Part shown: positions 44,744 to 54,955 of the stretch, one piece after another
Layout: each line of letters begins with the position of its first letter
How positions within the stretch are numbered: the stretch's first letter is position 1
Assembly (NCBI RefSeq): GCF_000721075.1
Contig: NZ_JOEQ01000030.1
Location: 1 to 64,000 of the forward strand
Origin: Streptosporangium amethystogenes
Lineage (GTDB): Bacteria; Actinomycetota; Actinomycetes; Streptosporangiales; Streptosporangiaceae
Direction: 5' to 3'
DNA: 64,000 nucleotides
Position numbers and translations under genes: made by a program
The notes under the pieces: generated by a model
The model's input: the letters and a program-made list of their open reading frames with translations, nothing else
Told to the model about the DNA's origin: nothing
Databases searched by the model: none

Positions 44744-44964
44744 TTCGCCTGGTCTCCTTGGATAGAGACGCTGGGATGACAAAGCCTCAACATGTTATCC
44801 CGACTTCCCCACAACCGAGAGTGTGAAGAAAACAGCGAGAACAGTTAGCGGACAAATCGGGAGTCAATTCGATGAGTTCCGAGGGGAGCTTCTGGTCAGG
44901 GCAGCCGACAACTACCTTGAGTAGTGATTCAACTACATTCGACAGTCGGAGACAGGAGTCCGCG

Positions 44965-45804
44965 ATGCCCCCTTCGCGTGAGCTCGACAGCGCGTCCAGC
45001 CCACTCGCCTTCTTCGCCATAGAGCTACGCCGCCTGCGCGAACAGGCCGGGCTGACACAGGAACAGCTCGCCCAGGAGATCTCCTACTCGACCGCGCTGG
45101 TCAGCATGGTGGAGACTGGGAAACGCAACCCGTCCCGCGACTTCACCAGGCGTTGCGACGAGAGGCTCGACGGTGGCGGACTGCTCATGCGGATCTGGCC
45201 ACTGCTGGCCAACACTGCCTGCTCCACGCAATTCCAACCCTGGTTGGAGATCGAACTCCATGCCCATGCATTACGGACCTGGCAGCCGCTTCTGGTTCCC
45301 GGACTGCTGCAGACCGCCGACTACGCCCGCGCGATCCTCAGCGCCGAGCCGGGGGTAACCGCCGAGCGGGTCGAGGAACTCGTCACCGGACGTTTGGACC
45401 GTCAGAAGGTGCTGAGGAGAGAAAATCCGCTACTGCTCTGGGCGGTGATCGGCGAAGAGGCTCTACACCTCCGTATAGGCGGGCCAGAGGTCATGCGCGA
45501 CCAACTTGCTGCACTGATCACCGCGACAGAGAACAATCACATCTTTGTACAAGTCGTCCCCAGAGGATTGGATGGCCCCAGTAGAGCGATTGTGGGCTTG
45601 GAAGGAGGATTCCTCATTGCCAGCGCCGAGGGCAGCCCGGATAGTGTATTCGTGGAATCCGCCGCCGCAGGACACGTCACAGACCACCCGCGGGACGTAA
45701 CGGCGATCTACAAACGTTACGAAGCGATCCGCTCGGAAGCCCTGCCCGTGCGAACCAGCGTTGACCTCTTAGCGAAGGCGGTAAAGGAATGGCAGCAGAC
45801 CTGA
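44965..45804 (+). CDS. XRE-family regulator with Scr1-type (DUF5753) domain
   Basis: The 279-residue protein has an N-terminal helix-turn-helix (RRLREQAGLTQEQLAQEISY and STALVSMVETGKRNPS) and the C-terminal DUF5753 domain (PWLEIELHAHALRTWQPLLV followed by PGLLQTADYARAIL). These regulators occur by the dozens in streptomycetes, paired with small DUF397 proteins. An AGGAG site lies before the ATG at 44965. The DUF397 partner overlaps its end. Confidence 0.92.
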   Translation: MPPSRELDSASSPLAFFAIELRRLREQAGLTQEQLAQEISYSTALVSMVETGKRNPSRDFTRRCDERLDGGGLLMRIWPLLANTACSTQFQPWLEIELHAHALRTWQPLLVPGLLQTADYARAILSAEPGVTAERVEELVTGRLDRQKVLRRENPLLLWAVIGEEALHLRIGGPEVMRDQLAALITATENNHIFVQVVPRGLDGPSRAIVGLEGGFLIASAEGSPDSVFVESAAAGHVTDHPRDVTAIYKRYEAIRSEALPVRTSVDLLAKAVKEWQQT

Positions 45805-46025
45805 CCGGCGCGACCTGGCACAAATCCTCTCTCAGTGGTTCCAGTGGCAGTGACTGCGTCGAAGTGGCCGTCATGGACGTCTCCGGCACCGACTACAAGG
45901 CAGACCTCGGGCCCCTCCACGTGATCCGCGACTCCAAGAATCCCGAAGGTCCCAAGCTCTTCTTCACCCGCTCCGAATGGGATGCCTTCGTCGGCGGCGT
46001 CAAACTTGGCGAGTTCGACAACTGA
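45789..46025 (+). CDS. DUF397 domain protein
   Basis: The 78-residue protein is a complete DUF397 domain, with TWHKSSLSGSSGSDCVEVAV at the start and FTRSEWDAFVGGVKLGEFD at the end. It overlaps the XRE gene by 16 bases. In the known pairs the small protein interacts with or antagonises the XRE partner; Scr1/Scr2 are described as a toxin-antitoxin-like pair. Confidence 0.9.
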   Translation: MAADLTGATWHKSSLSGSSGSDCVEVAVMDVSGTDYKADLGPLHVIRDSKNPEGPKLFFTRSEWDAFVGGVKLGEFDN

Positions 46026-46245
46026 CGAGCGTGGCCAAGACCCCCGACGCACCTTGATCCCGAGCCTCACCATGCCCCGCGAAGAGCAGAGAAGAGCCGA
46101 GGTGAGGCAGCCATGCGCCAGCCGAGCCGCACTCCGGTGAAGGCGGCGCTCCGGTCAACTTTACGATCTCGGCCTCCCCGAGAAAGCGGAGGGGCGAAAA
46201 CCTTTCCCGAAGTCCGCCGATATTTCCTCGGGACCGCGAGGAACC

Positions 46246-46893
46246 TCAGCCGGGGCCGAGGCCGGTCAGGAGCTGGTCGGCGATCCGTTCGGCCAGGTCG
46301 AGGGGGAGTTCGCCGTTCTCTTCCGCCCCCTCGGTGCGGATGTACCACATGACGGTGCCGACCACCGTCGCCATCGCGATGCGAACGTCGAGGTCGGCCC
46401 GGAGTTCGCCGGTGGCGATGCCGCGCCGCAGCAGGGCGGCGATCGCCGCCCTGCGCGGCTCGATGGTCGCCTGGCGGATGCGTTCCACCAGGCGCGGGTG
46501 CCGCTCGGCCTCGTTCATCGCGATGTTCATCACGCAGCGGTTGCGCGTGTCGCACGCGTCTTGCTGGAAGACCCGCATGCAGGTGATCAGATCCTCACGG
46601 ACCGAGACGCCCCCCGGCGCGGGAAACGGCCTCTTGAGGGTCGCCAGCGCGTCAACGAGCAGGTCCTCCTTGCTGGACCAGCGCCGGTAGATCGTGGTCT
46701 TGCCGACCCCCGCGCGAGCGGCGATGCCCTCGATCGACAGTTCGGAGAGGCCGCTGCTCTCCCCGACCAGATCCAGGGTCGCCTCGATGATGGCCTTCTC
46801 CGCCCTGGCGCTGCGGGGACGGCCCGCGGGGCGGGTCGTCTGAGCCTGGGCTTCCCGGATCTCGGCCCTCTGGGTCCCGTCGGTGGTCGTCAT
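46246..46893 (-). CDS. TetR-family regulator
   Basis: The 215-residue protein has an N-terminal TetR DNA-binding domain (LSIEGIAARAGVGKTTIYRR) after a disordered tail and a helical ligand domain of the TetR_C_16-like type. It lies 7 bases downstream of the DHA2 exporter gene on the same strand and presumably represses that operon through the repeats at 48474-48540. Confidence 0.88.
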   Translation of the reverse strand: MTTTDGTQRAEIREAQAQTTRPAGRPRSARAEKAIIEATLDLVGESSGLSELSIEGIAARAGVGKTTIYRRWSSKEDLLVDALATLKRPFPAPGGVSVREDLITCMRVFQQDACDTRNRCVMNIAMNEAERHPRLVERIRQATIEPRRAAIAALLRRGIATGELRADLDVRIAMATVVGTVMWYIRTEGAEENGELPLDLAERIADQLLTGLGPG

Positions 46894-46900
46894 CGCACAC

Positions 46901-48463
46901 CTACACTACTGCCGGTTCCGTCTCACGATCGATACCCTGCGGGACGGGAGTCACGGAGGACGTGCCGGGCAGCCACCTGAGCACCATCAGGGCTCCCACC
47001 AGCGCGATGGCCGCAGAGACGAGGGCGGTGATGTGCATGCCCTCGACGAAGGCCAGCTTCGCCGGTTCGATCAGCGCCGCACCCCGCTCGCCGAGGCCCT
47101 GGGCCACGCCGAGCGTTCCGGTCAGCGACTCCCCGGCGACGTGCCTGAGCGAATCAGGCAGACCGGTCAGCGCGGGGGCGATCTGGTCGCGGTAGGTGGC
47201 CGAGAGCAGCGAGCCGAGAAGCGCGACCCCGAGCGCACCGGCCACCTGGCGGACGGTGTTGCTCATGGCCGAACCGACGCCCGCCTTCTCCCTGGGGAGC
47301 GCCTCCATGATCGCGGTCGTCGCCGGGGGCATGATGTTGGCCATCGCCGCACCCTGGACGAAGAACACGATCTCCAGCAGAAGGATCGGGGTGTGCTGGT
47401 CCATCAGTGAGTAGGAGGCCAGCGCGCCGGCCACGATGACCATGCTGACGGTGGCGGTCAGCCTGCCGCCGAAGCGCGCGGCCATCTGCTGGCTGAGCGG
47501 GGCGAAGATCAGCTGAGCACCGGCGAAGGGGATCATCAGGGCGCCCGCCTGCAGCGGGCTGAAGCCCAGCACGATCTGCAGGTAGAAGACCAGGAAGAAC
47601 ATCGCGCCCATCATCGCGAAGAACACGATGCCGACCATGCCGACCGCGGTGGCGAAGCGCGGGTCGCGGAAGTAGCGGACGTCGAAGGCCGGATGGTCGA
47701 TGCGGCGCTCATACCAGACGAAGGCACCGAGCACGAGGACGCCGAGGATCGTCGGGAGGAGCACCTCGGCGCTGGCGATCGTGGCCAGCTCACCGCCCCG
47801 GATGATGCCGTAGGTGAGGGCGACCAGACCGATGACGGAGAGGATCACGCCGACCGGATCGAGCCTGGACGGGTGCGGGTCACGCGACTCGGGTACGACC
47901 AGGCCGATCAGCACCATGCTGACCAGCACGATCGGCAGGTTGACCAGGAAGACCGACCCCCACCAGAAGTGCTCGATGAGCAGGCCGCCGGTGATCGGCC
48001 CGATCGCCACGGCCAGACCCACACCGCCGGCCCAGACGCCGATCGCCTTGCCACGCTCCCGCGGGGGGAAGACGTTGGAGATGATGGCCAGGGTGGCCGG
48101 CATGATCGCGGCACCGCCGATGCCCATGAACGCCCGGGCGACGATCAGCTGCATGGGGTCCTGGGCGTAGGCGCTGGCCAGCGAGGCCAGACCGAACAGG
48201 ACCATGCCCACCATCAGCATGCGCCTGCGGCCGGTACGGTCGCCGATCACCCCGAAGGTGAACAGCAGACCCGCGAAGACGAGCGTGTACGAGTTGATCG
48301 CCCATTCCAGCTGGCTCTGGCTGGCTCCCAGGCCTTCCGCCGGATCGGCGATCGTCTTCAGCGCGACGTTGAGGATGGTGTTGTCGAGCACGACCGCCAG
48401 GAGACTGAAGACCAGCACTCCCAGGATCTGCCACCGTCTCGGGTGACCAAGCTGTTGTTCCAC
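46901..48463 (-). CDS. MFS drug exporter, DHA2 (14-helix) family
   Basis: The 520-residue protein has 14 predicted membrane helices. It carries the DHA motifs VLDNTILNVAL (motif D1), GDRTGRRRMLMVGM (motif A) and GPITGGLLI (motif C). It should export drugs or metabolites in exchange for protons. The start is a GTG at 48463; an open frame upstream to 48604 has no membrane character. The TetR gene follows and completes the operon. Confidence 0.9.
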   Translation of the reverse strand: MEQQLGHPRRWQILGVLVFSLLAVVLDNTILNVALKTIADPAEGLGASQSQLEWAINSYTLVFAGLLFTFGVIGDRTGRRRMLMVGMVLFGLASLASAYAQDPMQLIVARAFMGIGGAAIMPATLAIISNVFPPRERGKAIGVWAGGVGLAVAIGPITGGLLIEHFWWGSVFLVNLPIVLVSMVLIGLVVPESRDPHPSRLDPVGVILSVIGLVALTYGIIRGGELATIASAEVLLPTILGVLVLGAFVWYERRIDHPAFDVRYFRDPRFATAVGMVGIVFFAMMGAMFFLVFYLQIVLGFSPLQAGALMIPFAGAQLIFAPLSQQMAARFGGRLTATVSMVIVAGALASYSLMDQHTPILLLEIVFFVQGAAMANIMPPATTAIMEALPREKAGVGSAMSNTVRQVAGALGVALLGSLLSATYRDQIAPALTGLPDSLRHVAGESLTGTLGVAQGLGERGAALIEPAKLAFVEGMHITALVSAAIALVGALMVLRWLPGTSSVTPVPQGIDRETEPAVV

Positions 48464-48473
48464 GAAGGCCCCG

Positions 48474-48540
48474 TTTTTCGATACGTATGAGTTTCGAAAC
48501 ACCACCGTAGCGCTGTCTTTTTCGATACGCAACTGTATCG
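48474..48540. promoter_or_regulatory. operator region of the DHA2/TetR operon
   Basis: TTTTTCGATACG occurs at 48474-48485 and 48518-48529. The second copy is part of the inverted repeat CGATAC-6-GTATCG (48523-48528 with 48535-48540). A TTTCGAAAC palindrome lies between (48492-48500). This AT-rich set lies just before the exporter start at 48463, and is the likely TetR operator and promoter. Confidence 0.6.
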
Positions 48541-48697
48541 TTTCGTATTTATTGGGACATATCACGATATACGGCGACGAACCGGCAAGGCAGAATGCCG
48601 TCACCAGGCCGGAATCGGAACATGGCCAGGCCGGGCGGGAACCAGAGCTGACCAGGGGGCAGCCACGGCAGGGGCAGCGCCGGCCCGGGGCAGGGGC

Positions 48698-49900
48698 TCA
48701 GGCTGCGACCGGGAGCGGCTCCTCGACCGCGCTCTCGGTGCGCCGCCAGAACGGCAGAGCGACTCCGACCAGCAATACGCAGCCCAGCCCGGCGGCGGCG
48801 AAGGCCCACCCGGGGCCGGGGCCGTCGATGATCACACCCGCGATGGGCGCCGCGGAGGCGCCGCCGATCAGCAGCGCCGTACCGTGCAGACCCATCGCCT
48901 CGCCGCGGGCCGCGGCGGGAACCCGGCGGCTCACGGTCTCGAGCGAGGAGGACAGGGCGGGTGCGCAGAGCACACCGGCCGGAAGCAGGGCCAGCAGCAG
49001 CCAGCGCCAGTCACCGCCGACCAGCCCGACCGGAATGGTGAGCACCCCCATGCCGCCGATGAGAACCAGCGGCGACAGGCCACGGGGCAGCATGCCGTAC
49101 ACCAGACCGCCGATCAGCGAGTAGGAGCACCACAGCGCGATCGCCAGCCCGATCCATGCGGTGTCGCCGCCCTGCTTCATGGTCGCCACCAGGGACAACT
49201 CGGTGGCGGCCAGCACGAACATCGCCGCGGTGACGGTGCCGAGCAGGCCGAGCAGGCCCGGGGTGAGCCACTGACGCCGCGCGACCTTCCGCACCGGTTC
49301 CCGAAGCTCATCGGCCGAGCGGATGGGCGGGTTCAGCACGATCAGCACCGTCCCCGAGCCGACCAGACCGGCCGCGACGATGCCCATGGTGGGGATGCTG
49401 CCGAGAAGGGTCACCCCTGCGATCGCCAGGGCGGGACCGGCCATGTAGGAGAGCTCCACGATCATGGAGTCGAGGGAGAACCCCGTCCTGCGCTGGTCGG
49501 GGGGGACCAGCGCGGTGAGGCACTGCCTGATCACGCTGAACACCGGAAGGGCGAGCAGGCCCGCGGGCACCGCGGCGGCGAGCAGCACCGGAAACGGCAT
49601 CGCCCAGGCGGTGGACCAGAAGACCAGCTGGGCCAGCGTGGTCACCGCGAGCACCGGGCGCAGGCCGTGTTTGTCGACGAACCTGCCCGCCAGCGGTGAG
49701 CCGACCGCCATGCCCACCGTACTCGCCATGGTCACCAGACCGGCCGCGCCGAAGCCGAGGCCGAGACCGTCGGCGTCGACGACGTGCATCGTCAGCGTGA
49801 GGGCGATTGCCGTCGAGGGAACCCGGGCGAGCAGTCCCACCAGCAACAACGACCGTACGCCCGGCAGTGCCAGCAGACGACGGTAAGGTTCCATAGCCAT
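48698..49900 (-). CDS. MFS transporter (12-helix)
   Basis: The 400-residue protein has 12 hydrophobic segments, with motif A-like [13 protein letters not shown] in the first half. It resembles uncharacterised actinobacterial MFS exporters. GGAGG lies before the ATG at 49900, and another ATG two codons on is equally possible. It is transcribed divergently from panB and not linked with the DHA2 exporter. The substrate is unknown. Confidence 0.85.
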   Translation of the reverse strand: MAMEPYRRLLALPGVRSLLLVGLLARVPSTAIALTLTMHVVDADGLGLGFGAAGLVTMASTVGMAVGSPLAGRFVDKHGLRPVLAVTTLAQLVFWSTAWAMPFPVLLAAAVPAGLLALPVFSVIRQCLTALVPPDQRRTGFSLDSMIVELSYMAGPALAIAGVTLLGSIPTMGIVAAGLVGSGTVLIVLNPPIRSADELREPVRKVARRQWLTPGLLGLLGTVTAAMFVLAATELSLVATMKQGGDTAWIGLAIALWCSYSLIGGLVYGMLPRGLSPLVLIGGMGVLTIPVGLVGGDWRWLLLALLPAGVLCAPALSSSLETVSRRVPAAARGEAMGLHGTALLIGGASAAPIAGVIIDGPGPGWAFAAAGLGCVLLVGVALPFWRRTESAVEEPLPVAA

Positions 49901-50107
49901 TTTGATTACTTACCTCCGCCAGTATTGTGCCGTACCCCCCTGATACCGCCGCCACTGGATTACCGCTTGGCTGTGCCGTATCCCACCCACAGCCCGGTTA
50001 CCGGATTACCACGCCGACCGGGTCTGTTGAACCTGCCGAACGCGTGCAATCATCGGAACCGTCCGGGGACGCCATCAGGGGCGCCTCGAGACTTCACTGG
50101 AGGTCCC

Positions 50108-50953
50108 ATGTCCTCTTCCTCCCCCAGCCGGCCGACCTCGCTCTATGGCGGCCAGGCCGGTCGAAGGATCACCGTGCGCGACATCGCCGCCGCCAAGGAG
50201 CGCGGCGAGCGGTGGCCGATGGTCACCGCGTACGACGCGATGACCGCCAGGGTCTTCGACGAGGCCGGCATCCCCGTGCTGCTCGTCGGCGACTCGGCGG
50301 CCATGGTCGTGTACGGCTACGACTCGACGCTGCCGGTGTCGGTGGACGATCTCATGCCGCTGACCGCGGCCGTGGTGCGCGGCTCCTCCCGCGCGATGGT
50401 CGTGGCCGATCTGCCGTTCGGCTCCTACCAGGCATCTCCCCAGCAGGCCCTGGAGACGGCCGCCAGGTTCATGAAGGAGGCCGGTGCCCACGCGATCAAG
50501 CTTGAGGGTGGGCGGCGGGTGCTCCCCCAGGTCGAGACGCTGGTCTCGGCTGGCATTCCGGTGATGGCCCATCTGGGCCTGACCCCCCAGTCGGTCAACG
50601 CGCTCGGTGGCTACCGGGTACAGGGCCGCGGCCAGTCGGGTGACGAGCTGATGGCCGACGCCAAGGACCTGGAGTACGCCGGAGCGTTCGCCGTGGTCCT
50701 GGAGTGCGTTCCCGCCGAGCTGGCCGAGCGGGTCACCGCGTCCCTGTCGATCCCGACGATCGGCATCGGTGCCGGGCCCGGCACCGACGCGCAGGTCCTC
50801 GTCTGGCAGGACCTGATGGGCCTGACCGCCAGCCCGGCCAAGTTCGTCAAGAAGTACTTCGACCTGGCCCACGAGATGGACCGGGCGGTGCGCAACTTCG
50901 CCGACGAGGTGTCGACCGGCGCCTTCCCCGCTCCCGAGCACAGCTACAGCTGA
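50108..50953 (+). CDS. panB: 3-methyl-2-oxobutanoate hydroxymethyltransferase
   Basis: The 281-residue enzyme has the PanB TIM barrel with metal and substrate motifs [58 protein letters not shown] and [18 protein letters not shown]. It transfers a hydroxymethyl group from methylene-tetrahydrofolate to ketoisovalerate, the first step of pantothenate and CoA synthesis. The ATG at 50108 has GGAGG in front. No panC or panD is adjacent. Confidence 0.95.
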   Translation: MSSSSPSRPTSLYGGQAGRRITVRDIAAAKERGERWPMVTAYDAMTARVFDEAGIPVLLVGDSAAMVVYGYDSTLPVSVDDLMPLTAAVVRGSSRAMVVADLPFGSYQASPQQALETAARFMKEAGAHAIKLEGGRRVLPQVETLVSAGIPVMAHLGLTPQSVNALGGYRVQGRGQSGDELMADAKDLEYAGAFAVVLECVPAELAERVTASLSIPTIGIGAGPGTDAQVLVWQDLMGLTASPAKFVKKYFDLAHEMDRAVRNFADEVSTGAFPAPEHSYS

Positions 50954-51018
50954 CGACTCCGCGCCCCTGCGTCCCAGGAGACCCTGGCGGCGCCGGGGCG
51001 TTCAGGCACGGCGCGTGA

Positions 51019-51930
51019 TCAGGCGAGCGTGGCGGGGTCGGTGTTGGCGCCGCACACGAGCACGGCCACCCGCTCCCCTTCAGCCGGGGTGTAGGCACCG
51101 GACAGCAGGGCCGCGTACGCGGTGGCGCCGGCGTGCTCGGCGGCGATCCGGTGCTCCCGCCACATCTCGCGTCGTGCCTCGACGATGGCCTCCTCGGAGA
51201 CCAGCAGGCTCCGTGTCCCCGCCGCGCCCGTGATCTCACAGGCGATCTCGCCCGCCCGGCTCGCGCCCAGGGCGTCGGCCCCCACCCCCGCGACCTCGAC
51301 CCCGACCGGCCGGCCTGCCTCCAGCGCCCGGTGCAGGGTCGGGATGAGCTCCGGCTCGACGGCGACCACGCGGGCGTGGCCGTCGAGCGCGACGGTGATC
51401 CCGGCGACGAGCCCGCCGCCGCCGACCGCGACGAGGACCGTGTCGACTCCCCCGGTCTGCTCAAGGATCTCCAGGCCGACCGTGCCCTGCCCCGCGACCA
51501 CCTCCGCCTGGTCGTAGGCGTGCACGTCCAGAGCACCGGTCTCGGCCGCGCGCTTGACGGACGCCTCGTAGGCGTCGGCGTAGACGGCACCGACCTGGGT
51601 CACCCGCGCGCCCAGCGCGCGCAACCCGGCCACCTTCACCGGGCTGGACACCGTGGGCACGAAGATCTCCGCCTGGATGCCCAGACTCCGCGCCACGTAC
51701 GCCACCGCCAGGCCGTGGTTGCCCCCGCTCGCCGCGATCAGCCCGGCCTCGGGGATCTTCCCGCTGGACAGGGCGCGGTTGAAACCTCCTCGCGCCTTGA
51801 ACGACCCCGAGTGCTGCAACCCCTCCAGCTTGAAGAACAGCCCCGGCGACACCTCGACCACCGGTGTGCGCCGGACGTATCCCGCGATGCGCTCGGCGGC
51901 CCGTCGCACGTCCCCGATCGACACGCTCAC
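51019..51930 (-). CDS. PLP-dependent threonine/serine dehydratase
   Basis: The 303-residue protein is a fold-type II PLP enzyme: Lys in HSGSFKARGGFNRAL, SGGNHGLAVAY for phosphate binding, and VGGGGLVAGI. It is of the short biodegradative or serine/threonine-dehydratase type without an ACT domain. GTG at 51930 follows a G-rich site. It deaminates Thr or Ser to the keto acid plus ammonia. It is transcribed in the same direction as the Cys/Met enzyme upstream (88-base gap), consistent with an amino-acid catabolism pair. Confidence 0.88.
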   Translation of the reverse strand: MSVSIGDVRRAAERIAGYVRRTPVVEVSPGLFFKLEGLQHSGSFKARGGFNRALSSGKIPEAGLIAASGGNHGLAVAYVARSLGIQAEIFVPTVSSPVKVAGLRALGARVTQVGAVYADAYEASVKRAAETGALDVHAYDQAEVVAGQGTVGLEILEQTGGVDTVLVAVGGGGLVAGITVALDGHARVVAVEPELIPTLHRALEAGRPVGVEVAGVGADALGASRAGEIACEITGAAGTRSLLVSEEAIVEARREMWREHRIAAEHAGATAYAALLSGAYTPAEGERVAVLVCGANTDPATLA

Positions 51931-52018
51931 GCGCGCCCCCTTCCCACGAAGCGGCTCGAAAAGTGGCCACCCGCCCTCCGGCGGCCCCGCGCCGCAGTCT
52001 AGGAGACACCGTGGTCCT

Positions 52019-53191
52019 TCAGGCGAGCGCCTGCTCGAAGTCGGCCCACAGGTCCTCGATGTGCTCGATGCCGACCGCCACCCGTACGGTGCCCTCACCG
52101 ATCCCGTGCCGGGCGAGTTCCTCGGCCGTCAGGGAGTGGTGGGAGGTGGTCGCGGGGTGCAGGATGAGCGTCTCGACACCGCCGAGCGACGGGGCCAGCA
52201 GGGCCAGCCGCACCGAACTCATGAACCGCTCACCCGCCGCCCGGCCGCCGACCAGGTCGAACGAGAAGACACCCCCGAAGTCGGGCAGGAGCTTGGCCGC
52301 CAGCTCGTACGAGGGATGCGAGGGCAGGCCCGGCCAGTGCACGACGGAGACCGCGGGGTGGTCGTTCAGCCGGGTGGCCAGCTCTCGGGTGTTGAAGCAG
52401 TGGCGCTCCATCCGCAGCGGCAGTGTCTGGATGCCGCGCAGGGTGAGCCAGGCGGCGAACGGGTCCGCGGTGGCACCCAGCTTGACGTTGAAGGCCCACA
52501 CCCTGCGGTACAGCTCCTCCGCGGCGAAGACGGCGATCCCGCCGAGCACGTCGGTGTGCCCGCTCAGGTACTTGGTCGTGGAGTGCACCACGATGTCGGC
52601 CCCGTGCTCCAGCGGCCGGCACAGGATCGGTGAGGCGAAGGTGTTGTCGACCACGGAGACGAGTCCGGCCCCGCGTGCCGCCGCGCACATGCCCGGCAGG
52701 TCGGCGACCTGGGTCACCGGGTTGGCGATGGTCTCCAGGTAGACCAGCTTCGTCTCCGGCCGCACGGCCGCGCGCAACGCCGCCGGGTCGTCCCCGGGGA
52801 CGTAGGAGACCGAGATCCGGAAGCGCCGCTCCAGATCGTTGATCATCGAGGCGGTGCCGCCGTAGAGCGCCTGCTGCGCGATCAGGTGATCACCGGGTTC
52901 CAGCAGCGCGAGCAGCACCGAGCTGATGGCCCCCATTCCGGAACCGGTGGCCACGGCCCCGACACCGCCCTCCAGACCGGCGACGGCCTCCTCCAGGGAG
53001 CGGACCGTCGGGTTCGACAGGCGCCCGTAGACGAAGGCCCCGTCCGGGCGGCCCATCCCGTCGGCGAAGACGGCCGGGTCCTCGAAGACGAAGCCGGAGG
53101 TCTGGTAGAGCGGCACCGCGATGGGGCGGCTGCCGTTCAGTTGCGGCTGGGGAAGGTGGACGGTGCGGGTCTCCGGGCGAAAGTCAGTCAT
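52019..53191 (-). CDS. Cys/Met metabolism PLP enzyme (cystathionine gamma-synthase/lyase family)
   Basis: The 390-residue protein is a fold-type I PLP enzyme with YGRLSNPTVRSLEEAVAGLE, the PLP lysine in HSTTKYLSGHTDVLGG and VDNTFASPILCRPLEHGADI. The family includes cystathionine gamma-synthase, gamma-lyase and methionine gamma-lyase. The motif around the lysine does not separate these. Its start is well supported by the N-terminus FRPETRTVHLPQPQL. Confidence 0.9.
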   Translation of the reverse strand: MTDFRPETRTVHLPQPQLNGSRPIAVPLYQTSGFVFEDPAVFADGMGRPDGAFVYGRLSNPTVRSLEEAVAGLEGGVGAVATGSGMGAISSVLLALLEPGDHLIAQQALYGGTASMINDLERRFRISVSYVPGDDPAALRAAVRPETKLVYLETIANPVTQVADLPGMCAAARGAGLVSVVDNTFASPILCRPLEHGADIVVHSTTKYLSGHTDVLGGIAVFAAEELYRRVWAFNVKLGATADPFAAWLTLRGIQTLPLRMERHCFNTRELATRLNDHPAVSVVHWPGLPSHPSYELAAKLLPDFGGVFSFDLVGGRAAGERFMSSVRLALLAPSLGGVETLILHPATTSHHSLTAEELARHGIGEGTVRVAVGIEHIEDLWADFEQALA

Positions 53192-53554
53192 GAGATAAGA
53201 ATGTCCGGTTAACGGGCTGTTTGTCAGATCTGGCTGGTGCGATGTTCGTCATCAAAAGCACAGATCACCCTGTCCCAGGACACCGGGGAGACCACCGTGA
53301 CAGCCCCGGGTGCCCGACTCCTTCGCTGAGGAGATCGCCAGGCGGCTGCGCCCGTCCACGAGGACCGTGCGCGACCACCTGACGAGCACCGGCGTGCGAC
53401 AGGGCCGACGCCATCGGGACCGCCGAGGACGCCGACTGGATCCGACGTCCGTGAACATCGAGAACGCCGAGAACGCCGATCGCGACCGGCGCCGGGCGGC
53501 TTCCCCCAACCCCCGGTGACCCAGACCCCCGGGCAGTCGAAATCGTCAGGTGAC
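53192..53554. other. gap without recognisable gene
   Basis: About 360 bases between the Cys/Met enzyme and the F420 reductase contain only short open frames of low coding quality (for example 53310-53519). None shows a family or a ribosome site. I see no strong hairpin. Confidence 0.5.
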
Positions 53555-54220
53555 CTAGATGTCGGTGACGCGCAGGCCGGCGTGGGCCTTGTAGCGGCGG
53601 TTGATCGAGATGAAGTTGGCGGTCATCGCCTCAACCTGGTGGGCGTTGCGCAGGCGACCGCCGTACACGCCGCGCATGCCGGGGATGCGGCCCGCCAGCG
53701 CCTGGACGGTGTCGGTGGCCTCGCGGTCGTCGCCCAGCACGAGCACGTCCAGGTCGATCTTGTCGACCTCGGGATCCAGCAGCAGGACGGCGGAGACGTG
53801 GTGGAAGGCGGCGACCACCCGGCTCTCGGTCAGGACCGCGGCCGCCTGCTGGGCGGCGCTGCCCTCCTCGACCGTGAGTGCGTACGCGCCCTGCTTGTCG
53901 AAGCCGAGCGGGTTGACGCAGTCGATGACGATCTTTCCGGCCAGCTCGGTGCGGAGGGACTCCAGCGTGGAGCGGTGCCCGTCCCAGGGAATGGCCACGA
54001 TCACCACGTCGGCCTCGGCCGCCACGGCCGGGTTGTCGGCGCCGCGCACCGATCCGCCGATGCTCGCCGCCGCCGCCTGCGCACGCTCGGCGCTGCGTGA
54101 GCCGATCAGCACGCTGTGCCCGGCGAGGGCGAACCGCCGCGCCAATCCCTTGCCCTGGTCCCCGGTCCCGCCCAGGATCCCGATCGAGATTCCCCCCACG
54201 TCCGGAATATCAGTGCTCAC
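53555..54220 (-). CDS. F420:NADPH oxidoreductase
   Basis: The 221-residue protein matches NADPH-dependent F420 reductase (Fno/NpdG type). It has the NADP-binding ISIGILGGTGDQGKGLARRF and IGSRSAERA near the N-terminus, and the C-terminal GMRGVYGGRLRNAHQVEAMT. It moves hydride between NADPH and coenzyme F420. The start is a GTG at 54220 with GAGGAGCGG in front. Its presence implies that the organism uses F420, relevant to the LLM-type oxidoreductase at 17334-18170. Confidence 0.9.
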   Translation of the reverse strand: MSTDIPDVGGISIGILGGTGDQGKGLARRFALAGHSVLIGSRSAERAQAAAASIGGSVRGADNPAVAAEADVVIVAIPWDGHRSTLESLRTELAGKIVIDCVNPLGFDKQGAYALTVEEGSAAQQAAAVLTESRVVAAFHHVSAVLLLDPEVDKIDLDVLVLGDDREATDTVQALAGRIPGMRGVYGGRLRNAHQVEAMTANFISINRRYKAHAGLRVTDI

Positions 54221-54333
54221 TCACCGCTCCTCATCATCCCCGACCCTCAAGATCGGACTTCATCGACCATATCGTCTGCTCCGCATCCTCTCAGGGGTGC
54301 ATTTCCAGGATCATTGCGGGGGGCTGGTGCACG

Positions 54334-54921
54334 ATGGTGCCCATGGACGCTGGGTCGGTGACATTGCTGCGCGAGATCCTGGCCTCGACGGGCTGGATCG
54401 AGCGGACCCGCGAGCTGGGCCTCGCCCTGCGCGCGACCCGCTCTGCAGGTGGCCTGCTGGTGGTCGGCACGCCCGAGGAGGAGCCCTGGCACCTGACCGC
54501 GCACCTGAGCGACGAGGCCAGGCTCTCCGGGCTGCCCCAGCTCTCCCCGACGCTGGTCCGCTGGGCGCCCGCCCCCGACGCGCCCGCGCACCTGCGGGTC
54601 GGGCTGGAACGGATCCGGCAGGCCGGACGGGGCGAGACCCTGTTCGTGGTCGCCGAGGAGCGCGCTCCCGAGGCGCTGCTGGAGCGGGTGAGCGACGCCC
54701 GCAGGACCGGCACGACGATCCTGGCCCTGGACGGCGGTGACACGGACCTCACCGGCCTGGCCCACGACGCGCTGACGATCCCCGAACGGGCGCCGTTCTC
54801 CTTCGACGGGGCACAGCACCTGGTGAGCATGGCCGCGGGCGAGGTCGAACGGCGCCCCACCCTGCGTGACCGCCTGGCCAGGCTGCTGGAGCGGGTCAGC
54901 GGCCCGCAGGTCACCGACTAG
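54334..54921 (+). CDS. conserved actinobacterial protein of unknown function
   Basis: The ~195-residue protein has no signal peptide or membrane segment. It reads as a compact alpha/beta protein (GLLVVGTPEEEPWHLTAHL … GETLFVVAEE … TTILALDGGDTD). It sits beside map and the F420 reductase. The ATG at 54343 is an alternative start. I recall similar proteins in actinobacteria without an assigned role. Confidence 0.65.
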   Translation: MVPMDAGSVTLLREILASTGWIERTRELGLALRATRSAGGLLVVGTPEEEPWHLTAHLSDEARLSGLPQLSPTLVRWAPAPDAPAHLRVGLERIRQAGRGETLFVVAEERAPEALLERVSDARRTGTTILALDGGDTDLTGLAHDALTIPERAPFSFDGAQHLVSMAAGEVERRPTLRDRLARLLERVSGPQVTD

Positions 54922-54955
54922 ACGTACCGGCAGGTGTACCGGCCACGCTCCGTCC

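Noticed and set aside
53310..53519. short plus-strand frame between the Cys/Met enzyme and F420 reductase genes
   Set aside because: Arg-rich, no ribosome site and no family resemblance.
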